Assembly: GCA_049454295.1 (NCBI GenBank)
Contig: JBMTYG010000087.1
Span: forward strand, 1-13,697
Direction of reading: 5' to 3'
Origin: UBA7803 sp049454295
GTDB lineage: Bacteria > Pseudomonadota > Gammaproteobacteria > Pseudomonadales > Azotimanducaceae
Length of the DNA stretch: 13,697 nucleotides
The notes under the pieces were generated by a model. The model worked only from the letters and a program-made list of their open reading frames with translations. It was not told the DNA's origin and did no database searches. Shown here one piece after another: positions 1-5,460 of the stretch (position 1 is its first letter; every line of letters starts with the position of its first letter). The position numbers and the translations under genes are program-made.

Positions 1-539
1 AAGAGCGAGGCATCGGCCACCCCTTTTATTATTTCGCGCACGGCGCGGCGGCCAGCGAAGTTGCCGTAGATACGGACACCGGGGAATACCGTGTCCTCAG
101 CACCGATATCATTCAGGATGTCGGGCGTTCGCTGAACCCTGCCATCGATCTAGGACAGATTGAGGGCGGTTTCATGCAGGGCTTGGGCTGGGTCACCACC
201 GAGGAGCTGCTATGGACTTCGGAGGGACGCTTGGCATCCGCAAGCCCAGCGACCTATAAAATCCCCACTGCCGGCGATCTACCCGAGCATTTCACCGTTA
301 ATTTTCACTCGCAGGACGGCATTCAGCACTCCATACATCGCTCCAAGGCGGTAGGAGAACCTCCCGTCATGCTCGCAATATCGGTTTGGTGTGCGTTGCG
401 TGATGCCTGCGCTAACGCTGGCTCGCAGTCGCTCGCACGATATCTACCCATGCTGCCGGTCCCCGCGACGCCCGAACAGGTCTTTCTCGCCGCCCGAGAG
501 GCCCGGGCTAAAGCCGGGAGGGGTACTCATGGACTGTAG
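1..539 (+). CDS. xdhB: Xanthine dehydrogenase molybdopterin-binding (large) subunit, C-terminal part
   Basis: This is the 3' end of a gene that begins before the window; about 179 residues are read in frame from base 3 to the TAG at 537-539. The fragment matches the end of the molybdenum-cofactor subunit of xanthine dehydrogenase, which hydroxylates hypoxanthine to xanthine and xanthine to urate in the cytoplasm. Recognisable blocks are EGGFMQGLGW (about 165-195), SPATYKIPTAGD (about 243-280) and SKAVGEPPVMLA (about 342-374). The Glu of GEPP, encoded at 357-359, aligns with the catalytic glutamate of the family (Glu1261 in the bovine enzyme). The small FAD/Fe-S subunit gene (xdhA) is expected just upstream. 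The stop lies inside the start of xdhC (11-bp overlap), so the two are translated from one message. The symbol follows the Rhodobacter-type two-subunit naming; the family assignment is firm. Confidence 0.93.
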   Translation, partial: ERGIGHPFYYFAHGAAASEVAVDTDTGEYRVLSTDIIQDVGRSLNPAIDLGQIEGGFMQGLGWVTTEELLWTSEGRLASASPATYKIPTAGDLPEHFTVNFHSQDGIQHSIHRSKAVGEPPVMLAISVWCALRDACANAGSQSLARYLPMLPVPATPEQVFLAAREARAKAGRGTHGL

Positions 540-1413
540 TTGGCCATTAGCAGTCTCTCGCTGCGCAGAGCGCGGAGAACCGTTTGTGCTCGCGACTGTG
601 CTTGCAACATCCGGTTCCACGCCGCGAAGCTCAGGCAGCAAAATGGTGATCACCGCCAGCAGAACCCACGACAGCATCGGCGGAGGACAGCTGGAACAAC
701 TCGTCATCCAACGCAGTCGCGAAATGCTCGAGGAAAAACACGGCGGCTGCGAAATTACCCACTTCCCCCTGGCCGCCAGCGCGATGCAATGCTGCGGCGG
801 CAGCATGACGGTTTTGCTCGAGGCGCTTGGCATGAGCGCACTCAGATTACATATTTTTGGGGCAGGCAATGTCGGTCGGCGGGTTGCGCGACTTATGCGT
901 GAGCTAGATTGTTCGGTCACGCTAATCGATGCGCGCAAGGAAGAGCTCGCAAAAGCGCCCAAGAACATCACCGTGCGACAGCACGACGATCCCCCCGCGC
1001 TCCTCCCTGCTATCGCGCCAGGCGATCACGTTCTCGTGATGACGCACGACCATCTTTTGGATTACCAACTGGTTAAAGGACTGTTAAAACAGGGTCACGG
1101 CTGGACCGGACTGATCGGCTCAGAGACGAAGTGGCGTCGGTTTCGGGCTCGTCTCTTGGCCGATGGTCTATCCGAGGTACGTGTGAATACAGTTTGCTGT
1201 CCGGTCGGGCGTTTTCCAGGCTCCGGCAAGGAACCGATGGCGGTCGCTATTTCGATTGCCGCACAGCTACTCGAGCTGCGGCCCAATCACCGTACAACCA
1301 ACGACTTGTCATGGCGCCAGATCAGATCATCTCTTCTCCAGTATGAGGAGACTCATTTGAATGATTCATCCAGGGCGCCCTCACACACATTCCTACCGCA
1401 GGGTGTCGCGTGA
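529..1413 (+). CDS. xdhC: Xanthine dehydrogenase accessory protein XdhC (Moco insertion/sulfuration factor)
   Basis: XdhC binds the molybdenum cofactor, supports its sulfuration and inserts it into apo-XDH; it is not part of the mature enzyme. The open frame extends upstream to 391, but I choose ATG 529. It gives 294 residues, the usual family length, and follows a strong GGGAGGGG ribosome site at 516-523; the upstream extension lies wholly inside xdhB. Motifs visible are an N-terminal GSTPRSSGSKM block, IGGGQLE, a conserved Cys pair in MQCCGG (Cys88/Cys89), a Rossmann-type FGAGNVG loop (residues 110-116), GLIGSETKWRRF, and a C-terminal CCPVG...GKEP block. It overlaps xdhB by 11 bp and uraD by 4 bp, consistent with coupled translation. 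The short tail after residue about 265 looks poorly conserved. Confidence 0.93.
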   Translation: MDCSWPLAVSRCAERGEPFVLATVLATSGSTPRSSGSKMVITASRTHDSIGGGQLEQLVIQRSREMLEEKHGGCEITHFPLAASAMQCCGGSMTVLLEALGMSALRLHIFGAGNVGRRVARLMRELDCSVTLIDARKEELAKAPKNITVRQHDDPPALLPAIAPGDHVLVMTHDHLLDYQLVKGLLKQGHGWTGLIGSETKWRRFRARLLADGLSEVRVNTVCCPVGRFPGSGKEPMAVAISIAAQLLELRPNHRTTNDLSWRQIRSSLLQYEETHLNDSSRAPSHTFLPQGVA

Positions 1414-1973
1414 ACACCCTTTCTGAGTCCGCGGAAGATAGCGGGGTGCAAGCCCTTAATCAGGCGCCGGCGCGCTGGTCAGAAGAACTGTTTTTGCGAT
1501 GCAGCCATAGCGCCCTCTGGGCGCAACGTATGCTGTCACGCAGACCCTTTTGCCATATTCAGGATATTCGTGATGCAGCCTCGGCAGCCTGGGTCGGCGC
1601 TTCCGAGCAGGACTGGCTCGACGCGTTCAGTGGTCATCCGAAGATTGGTGACGTTGACTATCTGCGTGCACGCTTTGATCAACAGGCCCGCAACGAGCAG
1701 GGACAGGTCCTCTCCGCCTCCACCGCGACGCTCGCGAGCCTCGCTGACCTCAATCAGCGTTACCTCGAACGCCATGGTTTCATTTTTATCATCCGAGCGG
1801 CAGGGCTGAGTGCCGAGGCCATGCTCGCAGCGCTTCAATCGCGGATCGATCGATCGCGTAGCGAGGAACTGGAGGAAGCGGCTCGGCAGCATGCGCGAAT
1901 CGCTTTGAGCCGACTCGAGCAGGAGATAGAGCGACTCGCGACTGCTAGCGCCGACGGCAATGGCACGGAGTGA
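1410..1973 (+). CDS. uraD: 2-oxo-4-hydroxy-4-carboxy-5-ureidoimidazoline (OHCU) decarboxylase
   Basis: This cytoplasmic enzyme decarboxylates OHCU to S-allantoin, the last step of urate oxidation. The GTG start at 1410 overlaps the xdhC stop as GTGA. The product has 187 residues, somewhat longer than the usual ~165-175 because of an unconserved N-terminal stretch of about 20 residues. The diagnostic HPKIGD sits at residues 76-81, with the proton-donor His as residue 76. RNEQ follows, with Glu96 in the place of the conserved active-site Glu. The LNQRYLERHGFIFIIRAAG segment matches the family block 'LN..Y...FGF.FI....G'. The C-terminus is a helical Glu/Arg-rich stretch. It sits 4 nt before uraH, its usual partner acting one step earlier. 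The assignment is firm; only the exact start is uncertain. Confidence 0.93.
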   Translation: MNTLSESAEDSGVQALNQAPARWSEELFLRCSHSALWAQRMLSRRPFCHIQDIRDAASAAWVGASEQDWLDAFSGHPKIGDVDYLRARFDQQARNEQGQVLSASTATLASLADLNQRYLERHGFIFIIRAAGLSAEAMLAALQSRIDRSRSEELEEAARQHARIALSRLEQEIERLATASADGNGTE

Positions 1974-1977
1974 GGGC

Positions 1978-2325
1978 ATGAGCATCAGCGCCTCCTTGAG
2001 CACTCATATTCTTGATCTCGAGCGCGGCATGCCGGCCGTCGGTGTCAGCGTAACGGTGACCGCCAAAAACGAAGGTGCCTATGCCGAAGTCCATCGCGGA
2101 GTGACGGATAACGACGGCCGGATCAAAGACTGGTCACCCGGCGCCACGCTCTCGTCCGGGCTCTGGGAGCTTCGCTTCGATGTCGGGAGCTGGTACCGAT
2201 CCCGAGGAGAAACCAGTTTTTATCCGCACATCGTTATCTGTTTTGAGGTTGACGGCACGCACAAGCACCTGCACGTTCCTTTGTTGCTCAACCGTTACGG
2301 ATACACGACCTATCGGGGTAGTTGA
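1978..2325 (+). CDS. uraH: 5-hydroxyisourate hydrolase (transthyretin-like)
   Basis: The enzyme hydrolyses 5-hydroxyisourate, the unstable product of urate oxidation, to OHCU. It is 115 residues from ATG 1978, chosen because the family starts just before STHILDLERGMPA and because GGAG at 1967-1970 is well placed; the frame is open from 1960 inside the end of uraD. Visible hallmarks are the His of STHILD (residue 10), the Arg of DNDGRI, the His-containing HLHVPLLLNRYGY block near the C-terminus, and the terminal tetrapeptide YRGS. YRGS separates true HIU hydrolases from transthyretins. No signal peptide is visible, so it should be cytoplasmic. It is 4 nt after uraD and 3 nt before puuD, so urate oxidation and both follow-up steps are encoded together. 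Confidence 0.96.
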   Translation: MSISASLSTHILDLERGMPAVGVSVTVTAKNEGAYAEVHRGVTDNDGRIKDWSPGATLSSGLWELRFDVGSWYRSRGETSFYPHIVICFEVDGTHKHLHVPLLLNRYGYTTYRGS

Positions 2326-2328
2326 TTA

Positions 2329-3525
2329 ATGGATGGACTCTGGCTCGAATGGCTGGTTTTCGCCGTGCGATGGTTTCATGTCATTGCCGCCATTGCCTGG
2401 ATCGGCGCGTCGTTTTACTTCATTTGGCTTGACCAAAGCCTGGTCGCCCCGGGTGCAGAAAAGGCGGCGCGGGGGCTTAAAGGAGAGCTGTGGGCAATTC
2501 ACGGAGGCGGCATTTACGAGGTAGGCAAATATCGCCTAGCGCCACCACGCATGCCTGAACGCCTGCATTGGTTCAAATGGGAAGCCTATACCACCTGGCT
2601 GAGCGGTTTTGCGCTGCTGATGGCACTTTATTACGTGCGCGCGGACACGTATATGATCGGCGCGGCGACCTGGGTACAGACCCCCCTCGCTGCTATCGTC
2701 TGCAGCCTGATCTTTCTGACGTTGCTCTTTCTGCTTTACGAAGGTGCGCTGCGAACGAGACTGCTGGCATATCCCGTCGCTCTCGCAGCGGTCATCACCG
2801 TCGGGGCTTTTGGCGCCAGCGTCATCGCCTGGCAGTTGTTCTCCCCACGGGCGGCCGCTCTCCACGTCGGAGCAGCTCTCGCAACCATCATGGCGGGGAA
2901 CGTCTTTCTCGGCATCATCCCCGCGCAAAAGAAACTAGTCGCCGCCATCGCCGCCAACGTTGAGCCCGACCCCGCACCTGCAGAGCTTGCGAAGCTACGC
3001 TCCACGCACAACAACTACCTGACCCTGCCAGTGCTGATCTGCATGCTGAGCAATCACGCGCCTTTCTTGTATGCGCATCCGTCGGCCAATGTCCTTCTGC
3101 CCGCGCTGATGGTTCTCGCTGCACTTGGACGTCATTTCTTCAATCTGAGAAACCGCGGCATCTACAAGCCGCAATGGCTCGTTGGTTCCATCACCGCCTT
3201 TGTTGCCATCGTCATCCTGGCTGCGTACGAATCCTCGTCAGCGCCGGCACGATCAACCCCGGTTGCGGCTCCCGAGGTCGCTGCGCTTCTACAGGCGCAC
3301 TGCGCGAACTGCCATTCTGCACGCCCCACGCACCCTGGATTTGCGAGCGCACCTGGCGGCCTCCTGTTCGTTGACCCGCAGGATCTACGGGCAAACGCCA
3401 ACGGCATCTCCCGTGAGCAGATCGTCATTGCCCTCAGCACTGGCTACATGCCGCTGGGCAATCAGACCCAACTCGCCGAGTCAGACCGAGCGCGACTGAT
3501 CGCCTGGATCACTCAGTCGCCCTGA
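2329..3525 (+). CDS. puuD: Membrane urate hydroxylase PuuD with C-terminal cytochrome c domain
   Basis: PuuD oxidises urate to 5-hydroxyisourate and passes electrons to a fused cytochrome c rather than to O2, replacing soluble uricase (UraA/PucL) or the flavin enzyme HpxO. The 398-residue product starts with a membrane segment of the Urate_ox_N type (VRWFHVIAAIAWIGASFYFIW without its ends, residues ~13-33), followed by about seven further hydrophobic segments up to residue ~300 (for example GFALLMALYYV, VPLAAIV-like, VALAAVITVGAFGASV, LVGSITAFVAIVILAAY). The C-terminal domain carries the haem c motif CANCH (Cys325, Cys328, His329) and a plausible distal Met374 in GYMPLGN. The ATG at 2329 is 3 nt after the uraH stop with a weak GGGG upstream. 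The 3' end overlaps the convergent puuE by 17 bp. Electrons would flow from urate to the respiratory chain. Confidence 0.94.
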   Translation: MDGLWLEWLVFAVRWFHVIAAIAWIGASFYFIWLDQSLVAPGAEKAARGLKGELWAIHGGGIYEVGKYRLAPPRMPERLHWFKWEAYTTWLSGFALLMALYYVRADTYMIGAATWVQTPLAAIVCSLIFLTLLFLLYEGALRTRLLAYPVALAAVITVGAFGASVIAWQLFSPRAAALHVGAALATIMAGNVFLGIIPAQKKLVAAIAANVEPDPAPAELAKLRSTHNNYLTLPVLICMLSNHAPFLYAHPSANVLLPALMVLAALGRHFFNLRNRGIYKPQWLVGSITAFVAIVILAAYESSSAPARSTPVAAPEVAALLQAHCANCHSARPTHPGFASAPGGLLFVDPQDLRANANGISREQIVIALSTGYMPLGNQTQLAESDRARLIAWITQSP

Positions 3526-4441
3526 GAGAAGCCAGCGCTGGGGGGTGCAGGGAATGCCAGTGTCGGGCTATCTCGATCCTGCGACACCACCAGACACCTT
3601 CGTGACTACGCGCATAATCGAGGAACCGCATCAGCGCCGCCGCACGTCCGGGACGCCCCGCGATCCTGCAGTGAAGGCCTACGCTCATCATCTTCGGCGC
3701 ATCCGCCCCTTCCGCGTACAACACGTCGAACGTATCCCGGAGATAGGTGAAAAACTGATCTCCTGAATTGAAGCCCTGCACCGCCGCGAATCGCATGTCG
3801 TTGGCGTCCAGGGTGTAAGGGATGATCAAATGCGGTGCGTGACCTTCAGCTATGTGCCAATAGGGAAGGTCATCAGCGTAGGAGTCCGAGTCGTACAGAA
3901 AACCTCCAGCCTCGAGCACGAGCGCTCGAGTGCGAGGACTGTCGCGGCCCGTGTACCAACCCAACGGACGCTCACCGGTAACCTCCTCATGCACCGCTAT
4001 GGCGCGTTGAATATGCGCACGCTCCACATCTGGTGCAATGTCCTGGTAATCGATCCAGCGCCAACCGTGAGAAGCGATCTCCCACTCAGCTGTTTTCATG
4101 GCGGACACCGCCTCGGGGTGTCGCGCAAGCGCCATGGCAACGCCATAAACCGTGACTGGAACCTGTCGATCGCTCAAGATCCTGTGTAGCCGCCAGAACC
4201 CGGCCCGCGTTCCGTACTCATAGATCGATTCCATGCTCATGTGCCGATCCGCATAGGGCCTCGCACTCACAATCTCCGACAGAAACGTCTCCGACGCTGG
4301 GTCTCCGTGGAGCACGCTATTTTCCGCGCCTTCCTCAAAGTTGAGCACAACCTGAAGAGCGATCCGCGCGCTGTTCGGCCAGCGCGGATTCGGCGGAAAT
4401 GCGCCATAACCCTTCAGGTCACGGGGGTAAGAGCGACTCAT
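3509..4441 (-). CDS. puuE: Allantoinase PuuE (polysaccharide-deacetylase-like, cofactor-independent)
   Basis: PuuE hydrolyses allantoin to allantoate. It belongs to the NodB/polysaccharide deacetylase fold but works without the metal site of classical members and is unrelated to the metal-dependent AllB/PucH allantoinases. The product is 310 residues when started at ATG 4441 (MSRSYPRDLKGYG), which matches the family start. The frame is open to 4483, but that start would lie inside the proposed -12 promoter box. Visible family blocks are YPRDLKGYG, LNFEEGAENSVLHGD, MSMESIYEYGTRAGFWRL, SHGWRWIDYQ, GWYTGRDSPRTR, LYDSDSYADDLPYW, YTLDANDMRF and VGLHCRIAGRPGR. It is transcribed opposite to the xdh-puuD genes and divergently from the 4690 operon. 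The end overlaps puuD by 17 bp. The ribosome site is weak (GAGTGAGAAAG upstream). Confidence 0.94.
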   Translation of the reverse strand: MSRSYPRDLKGYGAFPPNPRWPNSARIALQVVLNFEEGAENSVLHGDPASETFLSEIVSARPYADRHMSMESIYEYGTRAGFWRLHRILSDRQVPVTVYGVAMALARHPEAVSAMKTAEWEIASHGWRWIDYQDIAPDVERAHIQRAIAVHEEVTGERPLGWYTGRDSPRTRALVLEAGGFLYDSDSYADDLPYWHIAEGHAPHLIIPYTLDANDMRFAAVQGFNSGDQFFTYLRDTFDVLYAEGADAPKMMSVGLHCRIAGRPGRAAALMRFLDYARSHEGVWWCRRIEIARHWHSLHPPALASLRATE

Positions 4442-4478
4442 GAGCACTTTCTCACTCAAAGGACGGCGTTCGCCTCGA

Positions 4479-4495
4479 AGCAATCTTCAAGCCAA
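4479..4495 (-). promoter_or_regulatory. Candidate sigma-54 (-24/-12) promoter of puuE
   Basis: Read on the - strand the element is TTGGCTTG-AAGA-TTGCT. The GG (4493-4492) and GC (4481-4480) are separated by exactly 10 nt, as RpoN requires. The -12 half is a full TTGC-W match; the -24 half keeps YTGGC and the final G but has TT in place of the consensus AC. The predicted transcript start is about 4468, giving a 27-nt leader to the puuE ATG at 4441. Weaker than the rightward element, but its position and spacing are good. Confidence 0.5.
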
Positions 4496-4550
4496 CGAGT
4501 CTCGCTCGGGTCTCGAACAGCCAATCAGAGTTTTCCGAGGTCTTGCTTCG
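4496..4550. repeat. Imperfect repeat pair, candidate activator-binding sites
   Basis: CGAGTCTCGCTCG (4496-4508) and CGAGGTCTTGCTTCG (4536-4550) are related by two single-base insertions and one substitution, with start points 40 bp apart. The sequence GTCTCG also occurs twice 11 bp apart (4499-4504, 4510-4515), and GGTCT/AGACC form a small inverted repeat (4539-4543, 4554-4558). All lie between the two -24/-12 elements, where enhancer-binding proteins usually act. No match to the NtrC consensus was seen, so the regulator is unknown and the repeats may be chance. Confidence 0.25.
4523..4535 (+). promoter_or_regulatory. Possible IHF site
   Basis: AATCAG-AGTT-TTC matches the IHF consensus WATCAR-N4-TTR except at the last base. 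It lies about 42 nt upstream of the rightward -24 element and about 28 nt from the leftward one, so a bend here could bring an activator to either promoter. The consensus is loose, so this is weak evidence on its own. Confidence 0.25.
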
Positions 4551-4576
4551 CCCAGACCGTCACATCCACCACTCAG

Positions 4577-4592
4577 TGGCACGTCTCTTGCA
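4577..4592 (+). promoter_or_regulatory. Sigma-54 (-24/-12) promoter of the DUF3450-TonB-purine ABC operon
   Basis: TGGCACG-TCTC-TTGCA matches the RpoN consensus TGGCACG-N4-TTGCW at every specified base. GG (4578-4579) and GC (4590-4591) are separated by exactly 10 nt. Only the preceding pyrimidine position deviates (G at 4576). The predicted start is about 4603, giving an 87-nt leader to the ATG at 4690. Transcription would need a bacterial enhancer-binding protein. Nitrogen limitation is the obvious signal given the purine-catabolic neighbours, but that is inferred. Confidence 0.78.
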
Positions 4593-4644
4593 AATCACCC
4601 GGATGCCAGTCCGCCCACTGCAACGCCGCGACTGGCTCTGCCAA

Positions 4645-4668
4645 CGCTGTGAAATGGCGCTGTGAAAT
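4645..4668 (+). repeat. Two tandem copies of CGCTGTGAAAT
   Basis: An exact 11-bp repeat at 4645-4655 and 4658-4668 (13-bp period) lies in the predicted 5' leader, ending 6 nt before the GAGGAG ribosome site (4675-4680) of the DUF3450 gene. It could be an operator, an RNA-binding site or a small duplication. TGTGA resembles a CRP half-site, but the copies are direct rather than inverted. Confidence 0.6.
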
Positions 4669-4689
4669 AAAGACGAGGAGTCGCTCAAC

Positions 4690-5460
4690 ATGCATCGCTT
4701 CCGACGAAGTCTGACGGCCACACTGCTGGCCGCAGCAACAACTCTGATCGCGCCCCCCTCGTGGGGTGTCGACGAGGCGCTACAAACCCAACAGCGGTCG
4801 GACGACGATGCTGCAGACAGCCAAAAGCGGATCGATCAGATCGCTGATGCTACCGCAAGCGCGCTGCAGGCCTATCGGGTGGCCCTCCAGCGCGAGGAAT
4901 CCCTGTCGATTTACACGAAGCAAATCGAGCGCCTGATCGCTTCGCAGGAAGCAGAGATCGAGTCGATAGCCCGGCAGACCAACGAGATCGAGAACATCGA
5001 TACCGGAGCGCTACCGCTCATGATCGAAATGGTCGATACGCTCGAGCAGCTGCTCGATGCCGATGTGCCGTTTCAGTTAGCAGAGCGGCAGGCTCGCGTT
5101 GACAACCTGCGCCAACTCATTGATCGCGCCGACGTGACTTCCGGTGAAAAGTTTCGTCGTGTCATGGAAGCCTACCTGATAGAGGTCGACTTCGGCCGCA
5201 CCATCGAAGCTTACAGGGGCGAATTGGAGACCGAAGGCAAGGCCCTCAGCGTCGATTTCCTGCGCGTTGGACGGGTCGGGCTTTATTACCAAACGCTGGA
5301 CGGTTCGACGAGCGGGCGCTGGAACATGAAGCGAAGAATCTGGGAGCCAGTCGACTCCTCCTTCCGATCACGCATTCAACTGGGTCTGCGAATCGCACGT
5401 AAGCAGATGCCCCCAGAAATGCTCACCCTACCGATTGTCGCAGCGGGAGATCGTTCATGA
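4690..5460 (+). CDS. DUF3450 periplasmic coiled-coil protein (TonB2-system associated)
   Basis: The 256-residue product matches the DUF3450 family, typically encoded first in TonB2-like operons; its biochemical role is not established. Residues 1-26 form a signal peptide (basic HRFRRS, hydrophobic core LLAAATTLIA, cleavage near SWG-VD). Residues about 28-95 are a Gln/Glu/Arg/Ala-rich coiled coil. The C-terminal half contains the conserved-looking VPFQLAERQARVDNLRQL, GEKFRRVMEAYLIEVDFGRTIEAY, FLRVGRVGLYYQTLDG and GRWNMKRRIWEPVD blocks. ATG 4690 is preceded by GAGGAG at 4675-4680. It is the first gene of the operon and overlaps the next by 4 bp (ATGA). The likely role is a periplasmic partner of the long ExbB-like protein, inferred from the shared coiled-coil character and constant gene linkage. 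Confidence 0.88.
   Translation: MHRFRRSLTATLLAAATTLIAPPSWGVDEALQTQQRSDDDAADSQKRIDQIADATASALQAYRVALQREESLSIYTKQIERLIASQEAEIESIARQTNEIENIDTGALPLMIEMVDTLEQLLDADVPFQLAERQARVDNLRQLIDRADVTSGEKFRRVMEAYLIEVDFGRTIEAYRGELETEGKALSVDFLRVGRVGLYYQTLDGSTSGRWNMKRRIWEPVDSSFRSRIQLGLRIARKQMPPEMLTLPIVAAGDRS

Larger units (their letters stand above)
4442..4689. other. Divergent intergenic control region
   Basis: These 248 bp are the only sizeable non-coding stretch in the window. They separate puuE (leftward) from the DUF3450/TonB/ABC operon (rightward). I see a strong sigma-54-type element facing right (4577-4592), a weaker one facing left (4479-4495), an IHF-like sequence and imperfect repeats in the 80-odd bp between them, and an 11-bp direct repeat near the right-hand gene. 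No convincing sigma-70 promoter, terminator hairpin or RNA gene was seen, although a hand scan cannot exclude one. Short open frames here have no visible homology and weak starts. Confidence 0.85.

Noticed and set aside
444..971. 175-residue open frame on the - strand inside xdhC
   Set aside because: It is Ser/Pro/Arg-rich without recognisable domain and is opposite a well-conserved gene; typical shadow frame of GC-rich DNA.
4442..4483. Upstream ATG at 4483 for puuE (14 extra residues)
   Set aside because: Homologues begin at the equivalent of 4441, the extension looks unconserved, and the ATG would sit in the proposed -12 promoter element.
4539..4558. GGTCT/AGACC hairpin as a terminator
   Set aside because: The stem is only 5 bp with a 10-nt loop and no following T-run on either strand.
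4645..4668. CRP site suggested by the TGTGA sequences
   Set aside because: The two copies are direct repeats 13 bp apart, not the inverted TGTGA-N6-TCACA arrangement that CRP needs.
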